A DNA stretch of 64,000 nt. Source: Nocardioides panacis (GTDB lineage Bacteria; Actinomycetota; Actinomycetes; Propionibacteriales; Nocardioidaceae). Positions 24,705 through 33,744 of the stretch are shown here, piece by piece. Both the position numbers and the translations under genes were made by a program. How positions within the stretch are numbered: the stretch's first letter is position 1; every line of letters starts with the position of its first letter. The notes beneath the pieces were generated by a model that did no database searches, was not told the DNA's origin, and saw only the letters and a program-made list of their open reading frames with translations. Location of the stretch: NCBI RefSeq assembly GCF_019039255.1, contig NZ_CP077062.1, positions 4,836,001 through 4,900,000 of the forward strand. The letters are read 5' to 3'.

Positions 24705-26737
24705 AGCGCATCCCCCTCGCGGTCGCCGCGACCGCCGCGGCCTCGGCCGTGCTCGTCGCGACACCGCAGCTCACCGTCGCCGCCCCGCGGACGCCGGTGT
24801 CCGCCCCGGTGCAGCTCGCCGCACCCTCCGCGGGCCGGCTGACCAACCTCGCGCACCTCGACTACCTCGGCGACACGTTCACGCCGCCGGCGCAGCCGGG
24901 GCACACGACCTACCAGCTGGCGGAGCGCCCGGCGCTCGGCACGCTGTGGACCTACGCCGACAGCCGTCCGGGCGGCACGTTCGCGCGCGTCGGCGGCGGC
25001 GCGTACGACGCGGCCACCGACACGTGGGGCCAGGGCGCCTACAACGCCGACGACATGGCTCGGGCGGCCGTGGTCTACCTCCGCGACTGGAAGCAGACCC
25101 GCTCCGCGCACAGCCGGGACGCAGCCTTCCAGATGCTGCGCGGCCTGACCTACCTCCAGACCGCCTCGGGCCCGAACGCCGGCAACGTGGTGCTGTGGCT
25201 GCAGCCCGACGGCACCCTGAACCCGAGCGCCGAGCCCAAGGAGCTCCCGGACCCGTCCGACAGCGACGCGTCCTACTGGCTGGCCCGCACGACCTGGGCG
25301 CTCGGTGAGGGCTACGCGGCCTTCAAGAAGACCGACCCCGCGTTCGCGGGCTTCCTCCGCCAGCGCCTCGGCCTCGCGGTCGCCGCGATCGACCGGCAGG
25401 TGCTCTCCAAGGACGGCACCTTCCTCCAGGTCGACGGCCGCCGCACGCCCGCGTGGCTGATCGCCCAGGGCGGCGACGCGTCCGCCGAGGCGGTCCTCGG
25501 TCTCGCGGCCTACGTCCGCGCCGGGGGCTCCGGCGCCGCGCGGCACACGCTCGCCCGGCTCAGCGACGGCATCGCCCGGCTCTCCGGCGGCGACGCCCGC
25601 TCCTGGCCCTTCGGCGGGATCCTGCCGTGGGCGCTGTCCCGGTCGGACTGGCACGCCTGGTCCTCGCAGATGCCGGCCGCGCTCGCGGAGGCGGCCGACG
25701 TCCTCGGCGACCGGTCGCTGGCCCGCACCGCCGCGCTGGACTCGTTCACCTTCGACCCCTGGATGCTCACCTCGGGCGGTCCCGACAACGGCCGGCTGCC
25801 CACCCGCACCGACGCCAACCAGATCGCCTACGGCGCCGACTCGCGGGTCCAGTCGCTGCTCGCGACGGGCGGCGACGCCGGTGACCGGCTCGCCGGCGTG
25901 GTGGCCTCCTGGTTCTTCGGCGCCAACGCCTCGAAGGCCCCGACCTACGACCCCGCCACCGGCGTCACCTTCGACGGGGTCGCCCCCGACGGCACGGTGA
26001 ACCACAACTCGGGTGCCGAGTCGACGATCCACGGCCTGCTCACCATGCTCGCGCTCGACGCGCACCCGGCCGTCCGCACCATCGCGCGGACCGCCTCGGT
26101 CCGCTACCGGCTCGCGCCGTCCGTGCTCGAGGCCGAGGACGCCAGGCTGTCCGGCAACGCGAAGGCCGTGAAGCCCGAGTCGCTGTGGACCGGTGAGTCG
26201 CTGCTCGGCGGCACCGGCTACGCCTCGCTGCGCGGCGGGAGCACCGCCACGTTCACGCTGCCGGCACGCCGGGCCTCCCTGCTGATGCCGGTCGTCGACC
26301 TGCGCCGCGGCACCACCGGGACGACCACGTTCAGCGCCGCGGGCCACCGACTCGGCGTCGTGCGGTCCGGCGACATCGGCCCCTCGGGTGCCTCCGCCGG
26401 ACCCGGCGCCCTGCTGCCCGTGACGTTGTCCGGGGAGCTCGCTGCGGGCACCCGCACGGTGAAGGCGGTCGCCACGGGCGGCGAGACCCGCCTCGACGCG
26501 CTGATGGTGCAGCCGCTGGTGACCCGTCTCGTGCTCGGCGGCAACGGGCACGGCACCGCCCTGCTCCGCTCGGCCGCGACCAGGACCCAGCACACCCGGG
26601 TCACCGTCCCCGGGCCGGGCGTCGCCACGGTCCGCTCGTACGACGGCCACGGCCGTCTCCTCGGCACGAAGCGGGTCGCCGCCCGTGCCGTCCCCGTCAG
26701 CATCACCCCCGGCGGCTTCACGCTGGTCCGCCGCTGA
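24701..26737 (+). CDS. Large secreted protein, probable six-hairpin glycosidase-like, unclassified
   Basis: A 678-residue exported protein with a signal peptide (residues 1-30, cleavage near VAAP). Residues about 45-460 are helix-rich with repeated aromatic and Ala-rich segments (DDMARAAVVYLRDWKQTRSAH, YWLARTTWALGEGYAAF, WSSQMPAALAEAADVLG, GADSRVQSLLATGG, NHNSGAESTIHGLLTML), which looks like an (alpha/alpha)6 barrel. About 475-610 resembles a carbohydrate-binding beta-sandwich (VLEAEDARLSGNAK, GGTGYASLRGGSTATFTLP, as in CBM35 modules). I cannot assign a GH family. It overlaps the oxidoreductase stop by 4 nt and is followed by GH130, so a role in trimming the external glycan is likely. Confidence 0.7.
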   Translation: MKRIPLAVAATAAASAVLVATPQLTVAAPRTPVSAPVQLAAPSAGRLTNLAHLDYLGDTFTPPAQPGHTTYQLAERPALGTLWTYADSRPGGTFARVGGGAYDAATDTWGQGAYNADDMARAAVVYLRDWKQTRSAHSRDAAFQMLRGLTYLQTASGPNAGNVVLWLQPDGTLNPSAEPKELPDPSDSDASYWLARTTWALGEGYAAFKKTDPAFAGFLRQRLGLAVAAIDRQVLSKDGTFLQVDGRRTPAWLIAQGGDASAEAVLGLAAYVRAGGSGAARHTLARLSDGIARLSGGDARSWPFGGILPWALSRSDWHAWSSQMPAALAEAADVLGDRSLARTAALDSFTFDPWMLTSGGPDNGRLPTRTDANQIAYGADSRVQSLLATGGDAGDRLAGVVASWFFGANASKAPTYDPATGVTFDGVAPDGTVNHNSGAESTIHGLLTMLALDAHPAVRTIARTASVRYRLAPSVLEAEDARLSGNAKAVKPESLWTGESLLGGTGYASLRGGSTATFTLPARRASLLMPVVDLRRGTTGTTTFSAAGHRLGVVRSGDIGPSGASAGPGALLPVTLSGELAAGTRTVKAVATGGETRLDALMVQPLVTRLVLGGNGHGTALLRSAATRTQHTRVTVPGPGVATVRSYDGHGRLLGTKRVAARAVPVSITPGGFTLVRR

Positions 26738-26785
26738 CGACGTCCCCCCTCGTCGCAGCACACCCCCCCGATAGAAAGTGAATCC

Positions 26786-27742
26786 ATGAGCCACCCGCAC
26801 GCCGACTTCCCTCTCGGCCCGTTCACGCCGTACGAAGCGAACCCGATCCTCCGCCCGCAGGGTGACGGCTGGGAGTCCTCGAACGTCTACAACCCCGCCG
26901 CCGTGGTCAAGGACGGCCAGGTCGTGCTGCTCTACCGCGCGCACGCCGACGACATCGTCAGCCACGTCGGGCTGGCGACCAGCGACGACGGCATCCACTT
27001 CGAGCGGCACCCCGAGCCGGTGATCTCGCCGACCGAGTCCTACGAGGAGTTCGGCTGCGAGGACCCGCGGGTCACCGAGATCGACGGCACCTACTACCTG
27101 ACCTACACCGCCTGGGACCGCAAGAACGCCCAGCTGTGCCTGGCCACGTCGACCGACCTCTTCACGTGGGAGAAGCACGGGCCGATGTTCCCGGACTACA
27201 ACACGTTCCTCCCGCAGGGCAACGACCTCCCGGGGCCGTGGAGCAAGGCCGGCGGCATCCTCGCGACGCCGATCGACGGCCGCTACCTGATGTACTTCGG
27301 TGAGGGGTCGATCTACTACGCGTGGTCCGACGACCTGATCCACTGGACGCCGGGCCCGCAGGACGAGCCGATCATGGTGCCGACCGCCCCGGGCACCTTC
27401 GGGGAGTTCCTCGTCGAGGTCGGCCCGCAGCCGATCATCACCGACAACGGCCTGATCCTGCTGCTGCACAACGCCGCGGTGAAGAACGCGGACGGCACCG
27501 TGCGCTACACCTGCGGGCAGCTGCTCTTCGACCCGCGGCGGCCGACCGAGATCATGGCGCAGATGAACTACCCGTGGCTCGAGCCGTCGACGTACGAGGA
27601 CCAGAACGGCCTCGTCTCCAACGTCACGTTCGTGGAGGGCCTGGTGCACTTCCAGGACACCTGGTTCGCCTACTACGGGCAGAGCGACTCCACGCTGGGC
27701 GTCGCGACCTACAAGGTCGGCGAGAAGTACGGCAGCCTCTGA
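26786..27742 (+). CDS. Glycoside hydrolase family 130 phosphorylase
   Basis: A 318-residue cytosolic five-bladed propeller protein. NPILRPQGDGWESSNVYNPAAVVKDG and FGCEDPRVTEIDGTYYLTYTAWD are hallmark GH130 segments; the Asp in EDPRVT is in the position of the general acid. GH130 enzymes phosphorolyse beta-mannosides to alpha-mannose 1-phosphate, though some members hydrolyse. There is no signal peptide, so it acts on imported oligosaccharides. It has a GAAAGTGA-type ribosome site and shares one base (TGATG) with the next gene. Confidence 0.9.
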   Translation: MSHPHADFPLGPFTPYEANPILRPQGDGWESSNVYNPAAVVKDGQVVLLYRAHADDIVSHVGLATSDDGIHFERHPEPVISPTESYEEFGCEDPRVTEIDGTYYLTYTAWDRKNAQLCLATSTDLFTWEKHGPMFPDYNTFLPQGNDLPGPWSKAGGILATPIDGRYLMYFGEGSIYYAWSDDLIHWTPGPQDEPIMVPTAPGTFGEFLVEVGPQPIITDNGLILLLHNAAVKNADGTVRYTCGQLLFDPRRPTEIMAQMNYPWLEPSTYEDQNGLVSNVTFVEGLVHFQDTWFAYYGQSDSTLGVATYKVGEKYGSL

Positions 27743-28965
27743 TGAGCTGGCTCACCACCCCCGCGCACGCACGCTGGCTCGAGGCCGAGGGTGACCGGCT
27801 GCTCGCCTTCGGGCGCGCCTCCCGGCACCCCGACGGCGGGTTCGCGTGGCTCGACGAGACCGGCGCCCCCGAGCTCGACCGGCCCGTCGAGCTCTGGATC
27901 ACCTGCCGGATGACCCACGTCTACGCGCTGGGTCACCTGATGGGCCGGCCGGACTGCGGGACGCTCGCGGACCACGGCGTCGCGGCGCTGCGCGAGCGGT
28001 TCCACGACCGCGTGCACGGCGGGTGGTACGCCAAGGTCGGCCCGGACGGGCCGACCACGACCGACAAGACGGCCTACGAGCACGCGTTCGTCGTGCTCGC
28101 CGGGGCGAGCGCCGCTGCGGCGGGCCGCCCCGGCGGGGCCGAGCTGCTCGACGACGCGCTCGGCGTGCTGCTCGAGCACTTCTGGGACGACGAGTTCGGG
28201 ATGGTCGTCGAGCAGTGGGACGAGTCGTTCACGACGTTGGACGGCTACCGCGGCGTGAACGCCAACATGCACACGGTCGAGGCGCTGCTCGCCGCCGCGG
28301 ACGTCCTCGACGACGCCTCGCTGCGGGAGCGGGCGCAGCGGATCGTCACCCGGGTGGTCCACGACCTGGCCCGCGGCAACCAGTGGCGGATCCCGGAGCA
28401 CTTCGACACGACCTGGACCCCCGACCTGGAGTACAACGTCGACGAGCCGGCCCACCCGTTCCGCCCCTACGGCGCGACGATCGGCCACTGGCTGGAGTGG
28501 GCCCGGCTGGCGCTGCACCTGCGGGCCGGCCTGGGCGCCTCCGCCCCGGAGTGGCTGCTCGAGGACGCCCGGTCGCTGTTCGACGCGTCCGTGCGCGAGG
28601 GCTGGGCCGTCGACGGCGCGGACGGGTTCGTCTACACCGTGGACTGGTCGGGCACGCCCGTCGTACGCGAGCGGATGCACTGGGTCGCCGCCGAGTCCAC
28701 CGCGACCGCCGCCGCGCTGCACGCCGCGACGGGCGAGGCGGCGTACGCCGACTGGTACACCACCTGGTGGCAGCACGTGGCCGACTGCTTCCTCGACACC
28801 GAGCACGGGTCCTGGCGGCACGAGCTGTCGCCGCGGAACACGCCGAGCAGCGTCACCTGGGCCGGGAAGCCGGACACGTACCACGCGTTCCAGGCCACGC
28901 TGATCCCGCGCCTGCCGCTCGCGCCCACCCTCGCCGCCGCCCTGCGCGACGGCCTCCTGCCCTGA
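27742..28965 (+). CDS. AGE-family isomerase/epimerase, mannose isomerase-like
   Basis: A 407-residue (alpha/alpha)6 protein of the N-acylglucosamine 2-epimerase superfamily. WITCRMTHVYALGHLMGRPDCG, GVNANMHTVEALLAAADV and YGATIGHWLEWARLAL are the conserved blocks with the catalytic His residues and the Arg of the isomerase branch. Actinobacterial relatives with this N-terminus are D-mannose isomerases (mannose to fructose); sulfoquinovose isomerase and cellobiose 2-epimerase are related alternatives. With GH130 just upstream, a mannose-releasing pathway is the simplest reading. Confidence 0.85.
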   Translation: MSWLTTPAHARWLEAEGDRLLAFGRASRHPDGGFAWLDETGAPELDRPVELWITCRMTHVYALGHLMGRPDCGTLADHGVAALRERFHDRVHGGWYAKVGPDGPTTTDKTAYEHAFVVLAGASAAAAGRPGGAELLDDALGVLLEHFWDDEFGMVVEQWDESFTTLDGYRGVNANMHTVEALLAAADVLDDASLRERAQRIVTRVVHDLARGNQWRIPEHFDTTWTPDLEYNVDEPAHPFRPYGATIGHWLEWARLALHLRAGLGASAPEWLLEDARSLFDASVREGWAVDGADGFVYTVDWSGTPVVRERMHWVAAESTATAAALHAATGEAAYADWYTTWWQHVADCFLDTEHGSWRHELSPRNTPSSVTWAGKPDTYHAFQATLIPRLPLAPTLAAALRDGLLP

Positions 28966-28970
28966 TCCGC

Positions 28971-29027
28971 CGACCCGTCACCACTGCAGCCCCTCGCGCG
29001 GCGTGTCGTTGCAGAACTGACGGGTCG
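28971..29027. repeat. 57-bp imperfect palindrome after the sugar operon
   Basis: CGACCCGTCA (28971-28980) pairs with TGACGGGTCG (29018-29027) over 10 bp; after a 3x3 internal loop, CTGCAG pairs with TTGCAG (one G-T pair), closing a 19-nt loop. It starts 5 nt after the isomerase stop and ends about 50 nt before the MscS gene. It may end the sugar-operon transcript or be an extragenic palindromic element. It lacks a T-tract. Confidence 0.65.
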
Positions 29028-29080
29028 CGGACCGGTCGCGGCGCTGGAGCCGGGCCCAGCGACACCTGCCAGCATGAGGC

Positions 29081-30238
29081 ATGACCGTCACCCTGTCCCA
29101 GCTGCTCGTCGCGCTCGGCTCCGCCCTCGCCGCGGTCCTCGTCGTCATCGTCGTGGTCCACGTCGTGGTGCTCGCGATGTCCCGTCGCTGGGCATCCGCG
29201 CGCGACCTCGCCCGCCACGCGCGGAGGCCCTTCCGGCTGCTGCTGGTGGTCCTCGCGCTGAGCGCTGTCGCGAGCTCGATGCGGCTCGACGTCGTGGACC
29301 AGGCCTGGTGGGACGGCATCCGGCTGGCGCTCCGGCTGGCCGCGATCGGGACCGGTGCGTGGCTGCTCTCCTCCGTGCTGCTGTTCCTGGAGGACCTCGG
29401 GCTCAAGCGCTACCGCACGGACGTGCGCGACAACCGCACCGCGCGCCGGATGCGCACGCAGATGCTGATCCTGCGCCGGCTCACCGTCAGCGTGGTCGTG
29501 GTGGTCGCCCTCGGCGCCGCGCTGCTCAGCTTCCCCGGCGTCCGGGCGGTCGGCGCGAGCCTGCTCGCCTCCGCCGGGCTGATCAGCGTGGTCGCTGCCC
29601 TGGCCGCCCAGTCCACGCTGGCGAACGTCTTCGCCGGCATCCAGCTCGCGTTCAGCGACGCGATCCGGCTCGACGACGTCGTCATCGCCGAGGAGGAGTG
29701 GGGCTGGATCGAGGAGATCACCCTCAGCTACGTGGTGGTCCGGCTCTGGGACGACCGGCGGATGGTGCTGCCGTCGACGTACTTCACGAGCACGCCGTTC
29801 CAGAACTGGACCCGGCGCAACTCCGAGCTGCTCGGCGCGGTCGAGCTGGACGTCGACTGGGGCGTCGACGTCGGGGCGATGCGTGCCGAGCTCGAGCGGA
29901 TCGTCGGTGACACCGAGCTGTGGGACGGTCGCACCCAGGTGCTGCAGGTGACCGACGCGGTCGGGGGAGTGGTGCGGGTCCGCGCGCTCGTCACGGCGGT
30001 GGACGCCGGCACCCTGTTCGACCTGCGCTGCCACGTCCGCGAGCAGCTGGTGTCCTGGGTCCAGGGCCACGGGACCCCCGGCCTGCCGCGCACCCGCGTC
30101 GAGCTGGTCGAGGCCCACCGGGCGGGCGGCGCCGCGCGGCCCGACGAGGACTCCGACCACCGGGGCGTGTTCTCCGGCGACCCGCGGGCCGAGGAGCGCG
30201 GTGCGCTGTTCCGCGGTCCCGCCGAGCAGGACGGCTGA
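29081..30238 (+). CDS. MscS-family small-conductance mechanosensitive channel
   Basis: A 385-residue protein with about four hydrophobic segments in the first 200 residues. The pore-lining helix region is LLASAGLISVVAALAAQSTLANVFAGIQLAFSDAIRLDD, followed by the beta-domain start VVIAEEEWGWIEEITLSYVVVRLWDDRRMVLPSTYF, both diagnostic of MscS. The C-terminal 60 residues are a hydrophilic, acidic tail. It protects against hypo-osmotic shock. CAGCAT at 29070-29075 just before the ATG suggests a leaderless mRNA. Confidence 0.92.
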   Translation: MTVTLSQLLVALGSALAAVLVVIVVVHVVVLAMSRRWASARDLARHARRPFRLLLVVLALSAVASSMRLDVVDQAWWDGIRLALRLAAIGTGAWLLSSVLLFLEDLGLKRYRTDVRDNRTARRMRTQMLILRRLTVSVVVVVALGAALLSFPGVRAVGASLLASAGLISVVAALAAQSTLANVFAGIQLAFSDAIRLDDVVIAEEEWGWIEEITLSYVVVRLWDDRRMVLPSTYFTSTPFQNWTRRNSELLGAVELDVDWGVDVGAMRAELERIVGDTELWDGRTQVLQVTDAVGGVVRVRALVTAVDAGTLFDLRCHVREQLVSWVQGHGTPGLPRTRVELVEAHRAGGAARPDEDSDHRGVFSGDPRAEERGALFRGPAEQDG

Positions 30239-30397
30239 GCGCCGTTGAGCGGGCGAGGCCCGGCGCGGCCTAGACAATCGGCCGGTTGCCTTGGGGGGCG
30301 GAGCGGACGGGTCGTACGTTCGAGGCACACAGGTTGGGACGACAGCCACGCGACGCCCGTCATGGTCGTGACTCGAGCTCGAACGAAGTGGGGGCCT

Positions 30398-30865
30398 ATG
30401 TCCTCGAACGACGCTCTGTGGGCCGAGCGGATGAGCCGGGGCCTGCGCGAGTGCTGCTCCAGCGCTCCCGACAGCCGAGACTTCTCCGGCACCCTCCGCG
30501 ACCCGTCCCACGCTCGTCGGTTCGTGCGCGAGGGGGTCTGCCCCAAGCACGGCCTGCTCGCCCGCGGGGCGCTCGCCCTGGCCGCCAGCGAGCTCGTCAC
30601 CAACGCGGTGCTGTACGGCGCTCCGCCGATCACCGTCGACATCGGCTGCCACATCAGCAAGGTCTGGCTGTCGGTGCGCGACCTCGGCGAGGGTCTCTCC
30701 AGCCTCGTGCCGCGCACGCCCAGCGAGGGGCTGGGGCTCGGTCTCAAGATCGTCGACCAGGTCAGCGAGGAGTGGGGGAGCCTCACCCTCGAGCACGGGA
30801 GCGTGGTCTGGTGCCTGATCGGCACCGGGGTGATGCAGGGGCTTCCGGAGCGGTCCGACCTCTGA
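30398..30865 (+). CDS. GHKL ATP-binding protein (RsbW-like)
   Basis: A 155-residue HATPase_c_2 protein. The N-box is ALAASELVTNAVLYG, the G1 motif VRDLGEG, and the G2-type motif GLGLGLKIVDQV. The N-terminal 30 residues have a Cys pair (ECCSSAPDSRDFSG). It is a stand-alone member, unlike the one at 8286, and no STAS or sigma gene is adjacent. The ATG at 30398 follows GTGGGGGCCT; an in-frame ATG at 30362 would add 12 residues. Confidence 0.8.
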   Translation: MSSNDALWAERMSRGLRECCSSAPDSRDFSGTLRDPSHARRFVREGVCPKHGLLARGALALAASELVTNAVLYGAPPITVDIGCHISKVWLSVRDLGEGLSSLVPRTPSEGLGLGLKIVDQVSEEWGSLTLEHGSVVWCLIGTGVMQGLPERSDL

Positions 30866-30907
30866 CCGCCCGACGCCCGGCACCGGCCCGTGCGGCAGGA
30901 TGACGGC

Positions 30908-31198
30908 ATGAGCGCCTACTGGATCAGCGTGTACAAGGAGATCGTCGACGAGGCGAAGGTCGCGGCGTACGCCGAGCTCGCCGGCCCGGCCCTCCAGGAC
31001 GCCGGCGGCACCTACATCGCCCGGGGCCTGCCCGAGCTCACCTACGAGTCCGGCGAGAAGACCCGCACCGTCGTGATCGCGTTCGACTCGGTCGAGGCTG
31101 CCCGCACCGCGCACGAGAGCCCGGCCTACCAGGAGGCGCTCGCCGCCCTCGACGGCGGCGCGGTCCGGGACATGCGCATCGTCCCCGGAGTGGAGTGA
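30908..31198 (+). CDS. DUF1330 family protein
   Basis: A 96-residue protein with an alpha/beta dimeric barrel-type fold: YWISVYKEIVDEAKVAAYAELAGPALQDAGGTYIARG, then VIAFDSVEAARTAHESPAYQEALAAL, both typical of DUF1330. The biochemical role is unknown. A -10-like CAGGAT (30896-30901) lies 6 nt before the ATG. The last three codons and the stop form the first copy of a 14-bp tandem repeat. Confidence 0.87.
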   Translation: MSAYWISVYKEIVDEAKVAAYAELAGPALQDAGGTYIARGLPELTYESGEKTRTVVIAFDSVEAARTAHESPAYQEALAALDGGAVRDMRIVPGVE

Positions 31199-31242
31199 CC
31201 GGAGTGGAGTGACCGGAGTGGAGTGACCGGAGTGGAGTGACC
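31187..31242. repeat. Four perfect tandem copies of a 14-bp unit
   Basis: The unit GGAGTGGAGTGACC is repeated four times without a mismatch at 31187, 31201, 31215 and 31229. The first copy contains the end and stop codon of the DUF1330 gene; the others are non-coding. Because 14 is not a multiple of three, copy number does not alter the protein, as each unit contributes a TGA downstream of the real stop. Slippage would make this locus variable between strains. Confidence 0.95.
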
Positions 31243-31319
31243 GGTCCGCGTCGTGGGCGGATCTGCGTGCCGGTTCCCGGTGCCGCGCCGACGCGCCGGT
31301 AGCCTGTGCAGCAACCCCG

Positions 31320-31395
31320 GCCCCAGTAGCTCAGGGGATAGAGCACCGCTCTCCTAAAGCGGGTGTCGCGCGTTCGATTCGCGCCTGGGGCACCA
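31320..31395 (+). tRNA. tRNA-Arg (anticodon CCT)
   Basis: A full cloverleaf can be drawn. Acceptor stem GCCCCAG (31320-31326) pairs with CTGGGGC (31385-31391), discriminator A at 31392, and an encoded CCA at 31393-31395. The D arm is GCTC/GAGC, the anticodon arm CCGCT/AGCGG with loop CTCCTAA, so the anticodon is CCT at 31353-31355 and reads AGG. The T arm is GCGCG TTCGATT CGCGC. Confidence 0.97.
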
Positions 31396-31566
31396 CACGT
31401 CGACCCGGACGGCACCGCGAGCGGTCCGCGAGCTGCACGAGGAACGGCGATCATTCGCCGCGGATGATGCCCGAACGGACGGAGCGGTCCATCGTCGAGG
31501 CCTCTGGGGCGCCCAGGAGGAGGACCGGGCGGACCCGTCGCAGCACCGGATCGAGGAGGCCCGAGC

Positions 31567-32055
31567 GTGACCGCTTTCACGGTGTGGAAGTTCGAGGACC
31601 CGCAGGGAGCGGCCCATGCGTCCTCGCTCCTCGAGGACGCGGCGCACGACGGCCTGGTCAGGATCATGGACCACGCGGTGGTCTCCTGGCCGGTCGGCGC
31701 CGAACACCCGACGGTCAAGCACACGCACGACGACACCCGGCGGGGCCTGGCGTGGGGCGTGTTCTGGGGACTGTTGTTCGGCATGCTGTTCGCCGTCCCG
31801 GTCATCGGTGCCGCAGCGGGAGCCGCGGGCGGCGTCCTCACCAAGATGAGGGACGGGCTCGGCATCACCGATGAGCAGCTGGACCGGATCCGCGATCAGG
31901 TCACCGAGGGGACCTCGGCCCTCTTCCTCGTCACCGAGCAGGCCGACCTCGACCGGCTCGGCGACCGCATGCGGGGCGTGTTCACCCGGCTCGTCGACAC
32001 CAACCTCACCGAGGCCGAGAGCAGCGCGCTGAGGGAGACGTTCGGCGGGAACTGA
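31567..32055 (+). CDS. DUF1269 membrane-associated protein
   Basis: A 162-residue protein starting at GTG. It has an alpha/beta N-terminus (FTVWKFEDPQGAAHASSLLEDAAHDGLVRIMDHAVVSW), a Gly/Ala-rich hydrophobic hairpin at about 59-85 (GLAWGVFWGLLFGMLF, then AVPVIGAAAGAAGG) and a soluble C-terminus with LFLVTEQADLDRLGDRM. This is the standard layout of DUF1269 proteins, often stress-linked in actinobacteria but of unknown function. GAGGAGG lies just upstream of the start. Confidence 0.85.
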   Translation: MTAFTVWKFEDPQGAAHASSLLEDAAHDGLVRIMDHAVVSWPVGAEHPTVKHTHDDTRRGLAWGVFWGLLFGMLFAVPVIGAAAGAAGGVLTKMRDGLGITDEQLDRIRDQVTEGTSALFLVTEQADLDRLGDRMRGVFTRLVDTNLTEAESSALRETFGGN

Positions 32056-32072
32056 GACGGCCCCGGGCGGGC

Positions 32073-33744
32073 TCAGGCGGTCGCCGCCTCGAACTCGATC
32101 TGCTCGCGGTCCTTGGCGATCGCGGCCTCGACCTTGTCCCGCGGCATCGTCAGGCTGATCGCCCAGTAGAAGATCACCAGGCTGAACACGATGACGACCA
32201 GCAGGTCGATCCACTCCGGGAGCCAGCTGTGGCTGCCCACGCCGTACCGTCCCAGGGCGCCTATGATCACGGAGCCGGCGATCCACGGGCCGATCCAGGC
32301 GGCGGGACGCAGCATCGACATCACGTCGGTCTGGGCGAGCTGGGTGCCGATGCCGAAGATCACCAGGCCGACGACGAGGGCGGCGGCGATCTTCCAGGTG
32401 TACTCGAAGCCTCCCCAGTAGAGGATCAGGTTGGCCGAGACGAAGGCGGTCGGCAGCAGCACCTTCGGCATCGGCATCCGGTACGACCGGACCCGCTCGG
32501 CGTCGCGGGCCTGCAGCGCCGCCAGCGAGATCGGGGCGAACGCGTACATCAGCGCCGTCGCGCCGGTGACCACGCCGACCAGGCGGTTCCAGCTCGGGAA
32601 CGGGCCGAAGCACAGCTCGCCCACCACCGCGGCCAGCAGGATCGAGGTGACCGGGACGCCCTTCTTGCTGGTCTGGGAGAGCGCTCCGGGCAGCTCGGAC
32701 TCCTCGCCCAGCGCGTAGGTCAGGCGGGCACTCGTGCCGACGTACACGACGCCGGTGCCGGACGGCGAGACCACCGCGTCGATGATGAGTACGACGGCGA
32801 GCCAGGTCGCGCCGACGGCGAGGGCCAGCGTGTACCAGGCGCCGTAGTCGGAGGGATCGGTGCCGAGCGGCGAGCTCCAGCTGCGGGCGACGTCGGTCGG
32901 GTCCACGCCGCCGATGAACACCACCTGCAGCAGGATGTAGAGCACCGCCCCGATGGTCATCGCCACGATGATCGCGCGCGAGAGGTCCCGCTTCGGGTTG
33001 CGCGCCTCGCCGGCGAGCTGCACCGCCTGCTCGAAGCCCTGCAGCGCGAAGACGACACCGGCCGGGAGGGCGGCGAACACGCCGTGCACGCCGAACGGCA
33101 TGGAAGCCGCCGCCGGCGCTGAAGTTCCCGGGGTGGAAGGACAGCGAGGCGACCACGGCGATCGCGAGCAGCGGCACCGCGGTCTTCCAGATCACCACGA
33201 TGGCGTTGCTCTCCGACATGAACTTGGCGCCCGCCAGGTTCACGGCCGTGAAGAGCACCATCATCACCGTCGCGACGATCAGCCCGCGACCGTTGAGCAG
33301 GCCGGCCTTCGCGCCCGACTCGTGCAGCATCGCGAAGTTCTGGTTGACCGCGTGGATGCTGTTGACGTAGGTGATCGCGGCGAGGATCTCGATCGGCGCG
33401 ATCGCCACCGCCTGCAGCCACGACGCCCACCCGGCGGTGAAGCCGGCCAGCGGGCCGTGGGAGAAGTAGGGGAACCGTCCGGTGCCGCCCGCCACCGGGT
33501 AGGCGGCGCCCAGCTCGGCGTACACGAGGGCCAGCACGGTCAGCATCGCGGCGGCGATCACCCAGGAGATGATCGACGCCGGTCCCGCGGTCTCGGCGGC
33601 GTTGAGGGCGCCGAGCAGCCAGCCGGAGCCGATGATCGAGCCCAGCGAGACGAACATCAGGCCGTAGAAGCCGACCGAGCGCTGCAGGTGACCGGGGGGT
33701 GGGTGCGGGTGCTGCGGGTGAAGGTGCACGTGGTGCTCGGTCAT
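32073..33744 (-). pseudogene. APC-family amino acid permease, frameshifted
   Basis: Two frames combine to a normal permease of about 556 residues. The start (ATG 33744) has a His-rich cytosolic tail (MTEHHVHLHPQHPHPPPGH), then SVGFYGLMFVSLGSIIGSGWLLGA, the first transmembrane helix with the GxG substrate-binding motif of the APC superfamily. The second part, from about 33101 down to 32073, supplies the remaining helices and an acidic tail. The break is one extra G at 33102-33103 on the plus strand (TTCC for TTC on the coding strand); removing it joins GGGF to MPFGVHGVF. The substrate is unknown. Confidence 0.87.

Noticed and set aside
22598-27649. A very long open frame on the minus strand opposite the sugar locus
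   Set aside because: It is the mirror of well-supported plus-strand genes; its translation is Arg/Gly/Asp-rich low-complexity sequence without any domain, as expected for antisense of GC-rich codons.
31187-31242. CRISPR-like repeat
   Set aside because: The repeats are directly adjacent with no spacers, only 14 bp long, and no cas gene is present.
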